A stretch of DNA of 64,000 bases from Micromonospora sp. CP22 (GCF_009712475.1 NZ_VCJO01000004.1:1-64000); one strand, 5' to 3'; shown: positions 1-9,280, numbered from the stretch's first letter. The notes: generated from the letters alone by a model not told the origin. Numbers and translations are program-made.

Positions 1-2
1 TG

Positions 3-83
3 CAGGTGTCGGCCTACCCGGACCACTACGCCCAGTGGGAACAGCAGGCCGCCGACCTGGTCGCCGAGCACTGGAACGCCTGA
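3..83 (+). CDS. C-terminal tail of an unidentified protein (partial)
   Basis: The last 26 codons of a gene that begins left of the window; the reading frame is open from base 3 and ends with TGA at 81-83. The visible tail includes YPDHYAQWEQQ and ends AEHWNA, which looks like an acidic amphipathic helix. I do not recognise the family and too little is present to assign one. A strong hairpin at 130-167 follows and probably ends its transcript, so it is likely not in an operon with the formate dehydrogenase genes downstream. Confidence 0.6.
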   Translation, partial: QVSAYPDHYAQWEQQAADLVAEHWNA

Positions 84-129
84 TCCCTGCTCTGAACAAT
101 CGAAGACTTTCCTCGACAGGGGGAACAAA

Positions 130-167
130 CCGCTGGCCGGCACCCGACCCAGGGTGCCGGCCAGCGG
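130..167 (+). terminator. Strong hairpin terminator
   Basis: A perfect 16-bp inverted repeat (arms 130-145 and 152-167, CCGCTGGCCGGCACCC and its complement) with a 6-nt loop, 47 bases after the stop codon at 83. There is no T-tract, which is usual for actinobacterial terminators. Confidence 0.8.
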
Positions 168-360
168 CATACCCACCCGGCCGCGACTGTGGCGGCGATC
201 ACGACAGGGGTAGGAAGAAGCGAAGCGGGTAACCTGTTGACTCGGGTGTCGGTGTGATCCAGTGTCCCCGGGCCTCACCTAAATTGCCTTCGCGGAATAC
301 CGTTCGGCTGGAGCCGCGTCGCGCCACTCGCCGAGAGGCGACCTGCACACCGGCACCCTC

Positions 361-394
361 GCCGCCCCCGGCCCGATCTCGGGCCGGGGGCGGC
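361..394 (+). other. GC-rich palindrome upstream of fdh
   Basis: Arms GCCGCCCCCGGCCCGA (361-376) and its exact complement (379-394) with only 2 nt between them; the real loop must be larger. It sits about 75 bp before the formate dehydrogenase start and upstream of the proposed -10 box, so it may be a second terminator or insulator. The rest of 168-442 shows no gene that I can support. Confidence 0.5.
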
Positions 395-442
395 GTCATG
401 TGCGGTTCCGGTAGGCGGGTCGCCGATCCCGGCGCGCTGTCC

Positions 443-448
443 TAAGGT
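443..448 (+). promoter_or_regulatory. Candidate -10 box for the fdh operon
   Basis: TAAGGT, 21 nt before the GTG at 470, followed by the Shine-Dalgarno GGGAGG at 456-461. No convincing -35 is seen. Assignment is by motif only. Confidence 0.35.
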
Positions 449-469
449 CGACATCGGGAGGTGTCGAGC

Positions 470-3400
470 GTGGGACTGCGGGACGTGATGCTGGGCTGGC
501 CGGTCTACCGGCAACTCACCGGCACCGACCCGCTGGGCCGGGGCGCGGCGGCACGCTCGACCCGCAGTGCCGAGCTGACCCCCCGCACGGAGGACGCCGA
601 CCGGGTCGCCAGGTCCGTCTGCCCCTACTGTGCGGTCGGCTGCGGGCAGCGGGTCTTCGTCACCGACGGCCAGGTCACGCAGATCGAGGGCGACCCGGAC
701 AGCCCCATCTCGCGAGGGCGGCTCTGCCCAAAGGGCGCCGCCAGTCGGAGCCTGGTCACCAGCCCGCTGCGGCAGACCAAGGTCCGCTACCGGCGGCCGT
801 ACGGCACCGAGTGGGAGGACCTGGACCTCGACACCGCGCTCGACATGATCGCCGACCGGGTGCTCGCCGCCCGGGACGAGACGTGGGAGGACGTCGATGC
901 CGAGGGTCGGCCCCTGAACCGCACGCTGGGGATCGCCAGCCTGGGCGGGGCCACCCTGGACAACGAGGAGAACTACCTCATCAAGAAGCTGTTCACCGCG
1001 ATGGGGGCGCTTCAGATCGAGAACCAGGCCCGTATTTGACACTCCGCCACCGTCCCCGGTCTGGGGGCCAGCTTCGGTCGCGGTGGCGCGACGGACTTTC
1101 AGCAGGACGTGGCGAACGCCGACGTCATCGTCATCCAGGGCTCCAACATGGCCGAGGCTCATCCGGTGGGCTTCCAGTGGGTGATGGAGGCGAAACGGCG
1201 CGGGGCCAAGGTCTTCCACATCGATCCGCGCTTCACGCGTACCAGCGCGGTCGCTGACGCGCACCTGCCGATCCGGGCGGGCACCGACATCGCGTTGCTG
1301 GGCGCGGTGGTGAACTACATCCTCACCAACGAGTTGGACTTCCGGGAGTACGTGCTGGCGTACACCAACGCCGCGACCATCATCAGCGAGGACTTCGTCG
1401 ACGCCGAGGAGAGCGACGGGTTCTTCTCCGGTTTCGACCCGGCCACCGCCAGCTACGTGCAGGACAGTTGGCAGTACGCGGGCCACGAGCGGGACTCCGG
1501 CGGTGGCTCCACGGTCGAGGAGCGCGACGCTGCGGCCGGGCTGCGGCACGAGTCGCACGGCGCTCCGATCGACGGCCATCCGCTGCGGGACGAGACGCTG
1601 CGGCATCCGCGTTGCGTGTACCAGATCCTCAAGCGGCACTTCGCCCGCTACACGCCGGAGATGGTGGAACGCGTCTGCGGCGTGCCGCAGGAGAAGTTCC
1701 TGGAGCTGGCGCGCGCCTGGACGGAGAACTCCGGGCGGGAACGGACCGGCTGCCTGATCTACTCGGTCGGGTGGACCCAGCACACCGTCGGGGTGCAGTA
1801 CATCCGCACCGGGGCGATCATCCAACTGCTGCTGGGCAACATGGGTCGCCCCGGCGGTGGGGTGATGGCGTTGCGCGGGCACGCCAGCATCCAGGGCTCC
1901 ACCGACATTCCGACCCTGTTCAACCTGCTGCCCGGCTATCTGCCGATGCCGCACCACGCCAAGCATCCCGACTTCGACGCCTGGGTGGACCGCATCCGGC
2001 ATCCCGGCCAGAAGGGGTTCTGGGGCGACGCCCGCGCCTACGCCGCCAGCCTGCTGAAGGCGTACTGGGGTGACGCGGCGACCGAGGAGAACGACTTCTG
2101 CTACGGCCACCTACCCCGGATGACCGGCGACCACGGCACCTACCAGCAGGTGCTGAACATGATCGACGGCAAGGTGAAGGGTTACTTCCTGCTCGGGCAG
2201 AACCCGGCGGTCGGTTCGGCGCATGGCCGGGCCCAGCGGTTGGGCATGGCCAACCTCGACTGGCTGGTGGTACGCGACCTCTTCATGATCGAAAGTGCGA
2301 CGTTCTGGCAGCGTGGCCCCGAGGTCGCCACCGGGGAGATCCTGCCGCAGGAGTGCGCCACCGAGGTGTTCTTCCTGCCGGCCGCCTCCCACGTGGAGAA
2401 GGAGGGCACGTTCACCCAGACCCAGCGGTTGGTGCAGTGGCGGGAGAAGGCCGTGGAGCCGCCCGGCGACGCCCGCTCCGAGCTGTGGTTCTTCTACCAC
2501 CTGGGGCGCCGGCTGCGGGAGAAGCTGGCCGGCTCGACCCGCCCACGTGACCGCGCGTTGCTGGATCTGACCTGGGACTATCCCACGCACGGCCGACACG
2601 CCGAGCCGGATGCCGAGGCGGTGCTGCGGGAGATCAACGGGTTCGACACGACCAGCGGTGCCCCGTTGTCGACGTTCACCCAGGCCCGCGACGACGGCAC
2701 GACCGCGATCGGTTGCTGGATCTACACCGGGGTGTACGCCGACGGGGTGAACCAGGCGGCCCGCCGTCGGCCCGGTCACGAGCAGGACTGGGTCGCCGCC
2801 GAGTGGGGCTGGGCCTGGCCGGCGAACCGGCGGATGCTCTACAACCGGGCCTCCGCCGACCCGCAGGGCCGCCCGTGGAGTGAGCGCAAACGCTACGTCT
2901 GGTGGGACGCCGAGGCCGGCCGGTGGACCGGTCACGACGTGCCGGACTTCGAGGTGACGAAACCGCCGTCGTACCGGCCACCGGAGGGTGCCACCGGTCC
3001 GGCCGCGCTGGCCGGGGACGACCCGTTCATCATGCAGGCAGACGGCAAGGGCTGGCTGTACGCGCCCAGCGGGGTGTTGGACGGCCCGCTGCCGACGCAC
3101 TACGAGCCGGCCGAGTCGCCGGTGCGTAACCCGCTCTACGGGCAGCAGGCCAACCCGACCCGCAAGATGTACGCCGACCCGGTGAACTCGACGAATCCGA
3201 GCCCGCCGCAGCAGCACGACCAGGTCTTCCCGTACGTGTTCACGGTCAGCCGGCTCACCGAGCACCACACCGCGGGCGCGATGAGCCGCACCGTCGCGCC
3301 GTTGGCGGAGTTGCAGCCGGAGATGTTCGTGGAGGTATCCCCGGACCTGGCGGCGCTGGCCGGGTTGACCCACCTCGGGTGGGCGCACCTGATCAGCGCC

Positions 3401-3754
3401 CGCGCGGCGATCGAGGCCCGGGTGCTGGTCACCGATCGGCTGGTGCCGCTGACGGTGGACGGTCGGGTGATCCACCAGGTGTGGTTGCCGTACCACTTCG
3501 GCTTCGAGGGGCTGGTCACCGGGGACTCGGCCAACGACCTGTTCGGCATCACCCTGGACCCGAACGTCCTGATCCAGGAGAGCAAGGTCGGCACCTGTGA
3601 CGTGCGGCCGGGGCGTCGGCCCACCGGCGCGGCGCTGCGTGATCTCGTGCAGGATTACCGCACCCGGGCCGGCATCGTGCCGGGTGTCCTGCCGCCGGCG
3701 GTCACCCCCGGCGTGCCGGTCGAGTCCACCGGCGACGCAGAGAGGAACAGCTGA
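470..3754 (+). CDS. Formate dehydrogenase, selenocysteine-containing catalytic subunit
   Basis: Oxidises formate to CO2 at a molybdenum or tungsten bis-pterin centre. The TGA at 1037-1039 is in frame and reads as selenocysteine: residues before it are NQARI and after it HSATV, the same context as Sec in FdnG-type enzymes. Read through, the protein has 1094 residues with Sec190. The N-terminal [4Fe-4S] site is Cys51, Cys54, Cys58 and Cys86 (CPYCAVGC...CPKG); the C-terminal third matches the molydopterin dinucleotide-binding domain. No Tat signal is visible, unlike E. coli FdnG, so the enzyme probably faces the cytoplasm. I chose the GTG at 470 because GGGAGG at 456-461 is well spaced from it; the GTG at 461 overlaps that site. 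A SECIS-like hairpin follows the TGA, and selC, selA and selB lie downstream. The stop overlaps the next start (TGATG). Confidence 0.93.
1037..1088 (+). promoter_or_regulatory. Selenocysteine UGA codon and SECIS hairpin
   Basis: Directly after the TGA (1037-1039) the RNA can fold with an outer stem CGCCACCG (1045-1052) with CGGTGGCG (1081-1088) and an apical stem CCCC (1054-1057) with GGGG (1063-1066) closing the loop GGTCT (1058-1062). The loop sequence GGUCU and its 18-nt distance from the UGA are, as far as I recall, the same as in E. coli fdhF, where they bind SelB. The T at 1053 is a candidate for the bulged U below the apical stem. Confidence 0.85.
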
Positions 3755-4788
3755 TGGTCGATTCGCGCGGCCGGCCCGCCGTCCCCGCGCCGTCGACGGC
3801 CGGGGCGGCTGATCCGGCGACCGCCGCCGGCTGGGTCGACGCGCCGCCGAGGATGGGTTTCTTCACCGACACCAGCGTCTGCATCGGCTGTAAGGCGTGC
3901 GAGGTCGCCTGCAAGGAGTGGAACGGGGTGCCTACCTCCGGGCTGGACCTGCTCGGCATGTCCTACGACAACACCGGCGCGTTGACGGCGAACTCCTGGC
4001 GGCACGTCGCCTTCGTCGAACAGCACCGCCCCGCCGGTGACGGCTCGTCCCCGGTCGCGGAACACCCGACCGGCACGTCCTGCGCCGCCGGCACCACCAC
4101 GGCGACCGGCACCGAGCCGGGCCTGCTGCCCGGTCGCCCGGACGCCGCCCGGGCGCCCGAGTTCCTCGGCATGCCGGCGGCCGGGCCACCCGGGCGCACC
4201 GGCAGCGCCGAGGGGCGCGGTGACTTCCGCTGGCTGATGATGTCGGACGTGTGTAAGCACTGCACCCGGGCCGGTTGCCTCGACGTCTGCCCGACCGGGG
4301 CGCTGTTCCGCACCGAGTTCGGCACCGTGGTGGTGCAGGAGGACATCTGCAACGGCTGCGGTTACTGCGTGTCGGCCTGCCCGTACGGGGTGATCGACCG
4401 GCGGGTCGGGGACGGGCGGGCGTGGAAGTGCACGCTCTGCTACGACCGGATCGGCGCCGGGCTGACCCCGGCGTGCGCCCAGGCGTGCCCGACCGAGTCC
4501 ATCCAGTACGGCCCCCTCGACGAGCTGCGGGAACGGGCCGCCGCGCGGGTCGACACGTTGCGGGCGCGGGGGGAGTCGCAGGCCCGGCTCTACGGCCACG
4601 ACCCGAACGACGGTGTCGGCGGTGACGGCGCGTTCTTCCTGCTGCTCGACGAGCCGGAGGTGTACGGCCTGCCACCGGATCCGCAGGTCACCACCACGGA
4701 TCTGCCGGCGATGTGGCGGCGGGCGGGGCTGGCCGCGTTGGCCATGACGGCGGCGGCGGTCGGTGCGTTCCTCGGCGGTCGGCGGTGA
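3754..4788 (+). CDS. Formate dehydrogenase iron-sulfur subunit
   Basis: A 344-residue electron-transfer subunit of the FdnH/HybA ferredoxin family that carries electrons from the catalytic subunit towards the membrane. Four cysteine groups are visible: CIGCKACEVAC near residue 44, CKHCTRAGCLDVCPTG near 166, CNGCGYCVSACPYG near 202, and CTLCYDRI...CAQACP near 228, as expected for four [4Fe-4S] clusters. A roughly 70-residue Gly/Pro/Thr-rich insert lies between the first and second groups. One hydrophobic segment near the C-terminus (AGLAALAMTAAAVGAFL) may anchor it in the membrane. The start overlaps the stop of the large subunit by one base and its own stop overlaps the next start as GTGA, indicating translational coupling. 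Confidence 0.92.
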   Translation: MVDSRGRPAVPAPSTAGAADPATAAGWVDAPPRMGFFTDTSVCIGCKACEVACKEWNGVPTSGLDLLGMSYDNTGALTANSWRHVAFVEQHRPAGDGSSPVAEHPTGTSCAAGTTTATGTEPGLLPGRPDAARAPEFLGMPAAGPPGRTGSAEGRGDFRWLMMSDVCKHCTRAGCLDVCPTGALFRTEFGTVVVQEDICNGCGYCVSACPYGVIDRRVGDGRAWKCTLCYDRIGAGLTPACAQACPTESIQYGPLDELRERAAARVDTLRARGESQARLYGHDPNDGVGGDGAFFLLLDEPEVYGLPPDPQVTTTDLPAMWRRAGLAALAMTAAAVGAFLGGRR

Positions 4789-5804
4789 ACCCGGACCGGG
4801 CGGCCGTCGGGGACCGGTTCCGCCGTTTCCGAGCCGGGCGTCGCGGCGGTGAGGAACTGGCCGTGCCACCGGCGGAGTTCACCTCCTACTACGGCCGACC
4901 GATCCTGAAGCCGCCGGTGTGGACCTGGGAGATCGCCGCCTACCTGTTCACCGGTGGGGTGGCCGCCGGTTCGTCGTTGCTGGCGGCGGGCGGGCAGGTC
5001 ACCGGGCGGCCCCGGGTCCGCCGTGCCGGGCGGGTCGCCGCGCTGGCCGCGATCACCGCCAGCGCCGGGCTGCTGGTCAAGGACCTGGGGCGGCCGGAGC
5101 GGTTCCACCACATGTTGCGGGTGGCGAAACCGACCTCGCCGATGTCGATGGGCACCTGGGTCCTCACCGCGTACGGTCCGGCCGCCGGGTTGGCCGCGGT
5201 GGCCGAGGCGGCGTCGCTGCTGCCCACTAGGGGCCCGCTCGGGCTGGCCCGCCGGGTGTTGCCGCCGACGGGGCGGGCCGCCGGGCTGACCGCCGCGGCG
5301 CTCGCACCGGCCCTGGGCACGTACACGGCGGTGCTGCTGGCCGACACCGCCGTGCCCTCCTGGCACGAGGCGTACGCCGACCTGCCGTTCGTCTTCGCGG
5401 GCAGCGCGTTGGCCAGCGGCGCGGGAGTCGGCCTGCTCGCCGTGCCGGCGGCCGAGGCGGGACCGGCGCGGCGGATGGCGGTGGCCGGTGCCGGGCTGGA
5501 ACTGTTCGGCGCGCACCGGTTGGAGAACCGCCTCGGCCTGCTGAGCGAGCCCTACCGGAGTGGTCGGGCCGGTGCTCTGCTGCGGGCCGGGCGGGCACTG
5601 ACCGTCGCCGGGGTGGCCGGGGCGGTGCTGGGTCGGCGGAGCCGACTGGTGTCGGCGCTCTCCGGTGCCGCGTTGCTGGCCGCGTCGGTCGCGACCCGCT
5701 TCGGTGTCTTCCAGGCCGGGGTCGCCTCGGCCCGCGATCCGAAGTACACGGTGGTGCCGCAGCGGGAACGCCTCGACCGGCGGGCGGCCGAGTCCGACCG
5801 GTAG
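4785..5804 (+). CDS. NrfD/PsrC-type membrane subunit of formate dehydrogenase
   Basis: A 339-residue integral membrane protein of the NrfD (polysulfide reductase) family, which passes electrons between an iron-sulfur subunit and the quinone pool without heme. The sequence EFTSYYGRPILKPPVW before the first membrane span and LLVKDLGRPERFHHMLR after the second are typical of the family; about eight hydrophobic segments follow. The GTG at 4785 forms a GTGA overlap with the end of the iron-sulfur gene and is preferred to an upstream ATG inside that gene. With the two genes before it this makes a complete three-subunit, membrane-bound, quinone-linked formate dehydrogenase. Translation ends 55 bp before selC. 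Confidence 0.9.
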   Translation: MNPDRAAVGDRFRRFRAGRRGGEELAVPPAEFTSYYGRPILKPPVWTWEIAAYLFTGGVAAGSSLLAAGGQVTGRPRVRRAGRVAALAAITASAGLLVKDLGRPERFHHMLRVAKPTSPMSMGTWVLTAYGPAAGLAAVAEAASLLPTRGPLGLARRVLPPTGRAAGLTAAALAPALGTYTAVLLADTAVPSWHEAYADLPFVFAGSALASGAGVGLLAVPAAEAGPARRMAVAGAGLELFGAHRLENRLGLLSEPYRSGRAGALLRAGRALTVAGVAGAVLGRRSRLVSALSGAALLAASVATRFGVFQAGVASARDPKYTVVPQRERLDRRAAESDR

Positions 5805-5859
5805 CCGGGGTGTCGGCTCGGCCGCACACCCGCCGCCCGACTGTGATCCAATGGCCGGT

Positions 5860-5955
5860 GGAGGCGTTCAGGCGGCTGGTGCCCCTCCCGGTCTTCAAAA
5901 CCGGTGTGGTCCGGGATCCGGGCCAGGCGGGTTCGATTCCCGTCCGTCTCCGCCA
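5860..5955 (+). tRNA. selC: tRNA-Sec (anticodon UCA)
   Basis: About 96 nt with the 3' CCA encoded (5953-5955). The anticodon stem CCGGT (5888-5892) with ACCGG (5900-5904) encloses the loop CTTCAAA, anticodon TCA at 5895-5897. A long variable arm follows (GGTCCGGGATCCGGGCC), then the T arm with TTCGATT. The acceptor stem starts GGAGGCG and pairs with CGTCTCC near the 3' end with one G-U pair. Length, long variable arm and UCA anticodon are diagnostic of tRNA-Sec. Confidence 0.95.
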
Positions 5956-5975
5956 GGCTACGAGGAGATGACCTG

Positions 5976-7280
5976 ATGAGCGACGGCGGCGCGGACCCGC
6001 GACGCCGGGTGCCGCGTACCGACGTGCTGTTGGCCGAGCCGCCGCTGGTCGCGGCCGCCGCCGCCGTCGGCCGTGACCGGGTGCGCAGCGCGGTACGCCA
6101 GGCCCAGGAACGGGCCCGTCGGGGTGAGATCGACCCCGCCGAGGTACGCGACGCCGCGTTGGCCGCGTTGCCGTCGCCGGTGCCCCGGGTCGTGCTCAAC
6201 GCCACCGGGGTGGTGCTGCACACCAACCTGGGGCGGGCCGCACTCTCCCCGGCGGCGCTGGCCGCGGTGACCGCCGCCGCCGGGTACACCGACGTCGAGT
6301 TGGATCTGGGCACCGGGCGGCGGGCCCGCCGTGGGCGTGACGCGTTGGATGCCCTGGCCGCCGCCGTACCGGACGCCGAGGCGGTGCACGTGGTCAACAA
6401 CGGGGCCGCCGCGCTGGTGCTGGCGGCCACCGCGCTCGCCGCCGACGCGGAGATCGTGGTCAGTCGGGGCGAGTTGGTGGAGATCGGTGACGGGTTCCGG
6501 CTGCCCGATCTGCTCACCAGCACCGGTGCCCGGCTGCGGGAGGTCGGCACCACCAACCGGACCACCCTCGCCGACTACGCCGCGGCGGTCGGGCCGCGTA
6601 CCGGCTTCGTGTTGAAGGTGCACCCGTCCAACTTCCGGGTCACCGGCTTCACCTCGGCGGTGCCGGTGCGGCGGCTGGCCGGGCTCGGTGTGCCGGTCGT
6701 CGCCGACATCGGTTCCGGGCTGCTGGCTCCCGATCCGCTGCTGCCGGACGAACCGGATGCCGCCAGCACGCTGCGGGCCGGGGCGGCGCTGGTCACCGCC
6801 AGCGGCGACAAGCTGCTCGGTGGCCCGCAGGCCGGGCTGCTGCTCGGCACCGCCGACCTGGTCCAGCGGCTGCGCCGACACCCGCTCGCGCGGGCGCTGC
6901 GGGTGGACAAGCTGACCCTGGCCGCCCTGGCGGGGACGCTCGCTGATCCGGCCACGCCCACCCGCCGGGCGTTGCACGCCGACGGGGCGGTGCTGCGCGA
7001 GCGGACCGAACGGCTGCGGGAGGCGCTGACCGCCGACGGCCGCAAGGTCGAGGTGGTGCCGTCCGTGGCGGTGGTCGGTGGTGGCGGCGCGCCCGGGGTC
7101 GAGCTGGACTCGTGGGCGTTGAGCCTGCCCGAACGGTACGCGGGTCCGCTGCGCGTCGGTGACCCGCCGGTGCTGGGGCGGGTGGTTCGGGGCCGGCTGC
7201 TGCTCGACCTGCGTTGCGTGCCGGAACAAGCCGACGATCTCGTACGCCTCGCGGTGCTGGCCGTGCCGGAGGACGACTGA
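5976..7280 (+). CDS. selA: L-seryl-tRNA(Sec) selenium transferase
   Basis: A PLP enzyme of 434 residues that converts seryl-tRNA(Sec) to selenocysteyl-tRNA(Sec) using selenophosphate. The family signature VVLNATGVVLHTNLGRA lies near residue 72 and the PLP-binding lysine is Lys279 in SGDKLLGGPQAG. The length is slightly below that of E. coli SelA (463). The ATG at 5976 has a GAGGAG site at 5962-5967; an earlier in-frame start would fall inside the tRNA gene. selB follows after 2 bases, so both enzymes are made from one transcript, probably together with selC. Confidence 0.95.
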   Translation: MSDGGADPRRRVPRTDVLLAEPPLVAAAAAVGRDRVRSAVRQAQERARRGEIDPAEVRDAALAALPSPVPRVVLNATGVVLHTNLGRAALSPAALAAVTAAAGYTDVELDLGTGRRARRGRDALDALAAAVPDAEAVHVVNNGAAALVLAATALAADAEIVVSRGELVEIGDGFRLPDLLTSTGARLREVGTTNRTTLADYAAAVGPRTGFVLKVHPSNFRVTGFTSAVPVRRLAGLGVPVVADIGSGLLAPDPLLPDEPDAASTLRAGAALVTASGDKLLGGPQAGLLLGTADLVQRLRRHPLARALRVDKLTLAALAGTLADPATPTRRALHADGAVLRERTERLREALTADGRKVEVVPSVAVVGGGGAPGVELDSWALSLPERYAGPLRVGDPPVLGRVVRGRLLLDLRCVPEQADDLVRLAVLAVPEDD

Positions 7281-7282
7281 CC

Positions 7283-9037
7283 ATGCTGGTGGTGGCCACG
7301 GCCGGGCACGTCGACCACGGCAAGTCCACGCTGGTGCGGGCGCTGACCGGGATGGAACCGGACCGCTGGGCGGAGGAACACCGCCGGGGCATGACCATCG
7401 ACCTCGGGTTCGCCTGGACGGCGCTGCCGTCAGGTCGTACCGTCGCGTTCGTCGACGTGCCCGGGCACGAGCGGTTCGTGTCGAACATGCTGGCCGGGGT
7501 GGGCCCGGTCCCGGCCGCGGTCATGGTGGTGGCGGCCGACGCGGGCTGGATGCCGCAGTCGGCCGAGCATCTCGCCGCCCTGGACGCGCTCGGCGTCGGG
7601 TACGGCCTGCTGGTGGTGACCCGCGCGGACCTGGCTGATCCGGCGGAGGCCCTGGCCGAGGCGCGCGCGGAGCTGGCGGCGACCCCGCTGCGTGACGTGG
7701 AGGCGGTGACGGTCAGCGCCGTCACCGGCGCGGGCCTGCCGCAGTTGCGGGCCGCGTTGGACCGGTTGGCCGACCGGATGCCCGCCCCGGCGCCAGACGG
7801 CGCGGTCCGGTTCTGGATCGACAGGTGTTTCACGGTCCGGGGCAGCGGCACCGTGGTCACCGGCACCCTCGGTGCCGGTCGGCTGCGGGTCGGCGACGAA
7901 CTGGAGCTGGCCGGCAGCGACGAGCCGGTGCGGATCCGGGGCCTGCACCGGCTCGGTGTCGGGTGCGGCGAGGCGGTGCCGGTGGCCCGGGTGGCGGTGA
8001 ACCTGCGCGGTGTGGCCCGGGAGCGGATCGGTCGTGGTGACGCCCTGCTCACCCCCGGCCGGTTCCGTGTCACCGACGTGGTCGACGTGCGACTGACCGG
8101 GGTGCCGGTGGCCGAGCTGCCGCTGACGTTGACGCTGCACATCGGTTCGGCCGCGGTGCCGGTGCGGGTCCGCCCACTGGGCGCGGACACCGCCCGGCTC
8201 CGGCTGGGCCGGGCGTTACCGCTGCTGGTGGGGGACCGGGCGGTGCTGCGCGATCCGGGCCGCCGCTACGTCGCCGGTGGGGTGACCGTGCTGGACGTGG
8301 TGCCGCCGCCGCTGACCCGTCGGGGCGCCGCTGCGGCCCGGGCGGCGGTGCTGGCCACCCTGGACGGTCGCCCCGACGCCGCCGGTGAGCTGCGCCGTCG
8401 AGGGTTGGCCCGGGTCACCGACCTGGTCACGGCGGGCGTGCCGGTGACGGTCGACCCGGTGGCCGGGGAGTGGCTGGCCGACCCGCACCACTGGCAGCGG
8501 CTCGGCGACCGGCTCACCCGCGCCGTCACCGAGTACGCCCGCACGAATCCGCTGGCGGCGGGCGCTCCGGTCGAGCACCTGCGCCGCCAGCTGGACCTGC
8601 CCGACCGGGCCCTGGTCGAGGCCCTGGTCCGACCACCGTTGCGGCTGGTCGCCGGTCGGGTCGTGGCCCCCGGCACGGCGGCGTTGCCCGAGCCGGTGGC
8701 CCGCGCGCTGGCCCTGGTGAGTGAGGACTTCGCGGCGCATCCGTTCCGTGCCCCCGACGCCGACCGGCTCGCGGCCGTCGGGCTCGGCACCCGCGAGATC
8801 GGTGCGGCGGTGCGGGCCGGGGCGTTGCTGCGGCTGACCGGGAACGTGGTGCTGCTGCCGGGCGCGCCGCAGCAGGCGGTGCGGGTGCTGACCGGGCTGC
8901 CGCAGCCGTTCACGCTCAGTGCCGCCCGGCAGGCGTTGGACACCACCCGCCGGGTGGCGGTGCCGCTGTTGGAACTGCTGGACCAGCGCGGACTCACCCG
9001 TCGCCTACCCGACGACGCGCGGGTGGTGGTGGATTGA
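7283..9037 (+). CDS. selB: Selenocysteine-specific elongation factor SelB
   Basis: A 584-residue GTPase that delivers selenocysteyl-tRNA to UGA codons marked by a SECIS hairpin. The P-loop GHVDHGKS is at residues 8-15, the G3 motif DVPGH at 58-62, and the G4 position reads TRAD (113-116) instead of the usual NKxD. EF-Tu-like beta-barrel domains follow, and the C-terminal third has the alpha-helical winged-helix repeats that bind the SECIS RNA (about residues 380-584). The gene starts 2 bases after selA. Its presence next to an fdh gene with a SECIS-like hairpin supports true UGA recoding here. selD is not in this window. Confidence 0.95.
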   Translation: MLVVATAGHVDHGKSTLVRALTGMEPDRWAEEHRRGMTIDLGFAWTALPSGRTVAFVDVPGHERFVSNMLAGVGPVPAAVMVVAADAGWMPQSAEHLAALDALGVGYGLLVVTRADLADPAEALAEARAELAATPLRDVEAVTVSAVTGAGLPQLRAALDRLADRMPAPAPDGAVRFWIDRCFTVRGSGTVVTGTLGAGRLRVGDELELAGSDEPVRIRGLHRLGVGCGEAVPVARVAVNLRGVARERIGRGDALLTPGRFRVTDVVDVRLTGVPVAELPLTLTLHIGSAAVPVRVRPLGADTARLRLGRALPLLVGDRAVLRDPGRRYVAGGVTVLDVVPPPLTRRGAAAARAAVLATLDGRPDAAGELRRRGLARVTDLVTAGVPVTVDPVAGEWLADPHHWQRLGDRLTRAVTEYARTNPLAAGAPVEHLRRQLDLPDRALVEALVRPPLRLVAGRVVAPGTAALPEPVARALALVSEDFAAHPFRAPDADRLAAVGLGTREIGAAVRAGALLRLTGNVVLLPGAPQQAVRVLTGLPQPFTLSAARQALDTTRRVAVPLLELLDQRGLTRRLPDDARVVVD

Positions 9038-9047
9038 GCACATCGCC

Positions 9048-9067
9048 GCCCGGCGGCCACGCCGGGC
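9048..9067 (+). terminator. Terminator after selB
   Basis: A 7-bp stem GCCCGGC (9048-9054) and GCCGGGC (9061-9067) with a 6-nt loop, ten bases after the selB stop codon. Confidence 0.55.
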
Positions 9068-9070
9068 ACC

Positions 9071-9076
9071 TACCGT
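9071..9076 (+). promoter_or_regulatory. Leaderless -10 box
   Basis: TACCGT ends 6 nt before the ATG at 9083; no Shine-Dalgarno is present, so the transcript probably starts at the start codon. Confidence 0.5.
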
Positions 9077-9082
9077 GACGGC

Positions 9083-9280
9083 ATGGATCCCTCCGCGATC
9101 TGGCGGGACCGGCAGCACAGGTGGCGGATCGAGGCGTACCGTGCGCCGGATCTGCGGTTCGCCGTCTACGCGACCAACGGCACCACCGAGTCCGCGCCGT
9201 TGTGGCTGTTCGGCATGGCGGCGCTGGCCCGGTGGCTGATGAGTCACAAGATCTCCCTCGACGACCTGGAAGTCGACTGA
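9083..9280 (+). CDS. Small hypothetical protein
   Basis: A 65-residue protein of unknown function that begins MDPSAIWRDRQHRWR and ends LDDLEVD. The composition is normal for a folded soluble protein: aromatic and basic at the N-terminus, a hydrophobic stretch with LWLFGMAALARWL in the middle, acidic at the end. I do not recognise a family. The case for a real gene rests on strong third-position GC bias in this frame and a well-placed leaderless -10 box. Confidence 0.6.
   Translation: MDPSAIWRDRQHRWRIEAYRAPDLRFAVYATNGTTESAPLWLFGMAALARWLMSHKISLDDLEVD

Noticed and set aside
461-463. GTG at 461 as the formate dehydrogenase start
   Set aside because: It overlaps the GGGAGG ribosome site; the GTG at 470 has proper spacing and gives a family-like N-terminus.
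275-2110. Long minus-strand open frame opposite the formate dehydrogenase gene (with a second at 2111-3496)
   Set aside because: Same GC-bias shadow; composition is unlike a real protein and the plus strand encodes an unmistakable enzyme.
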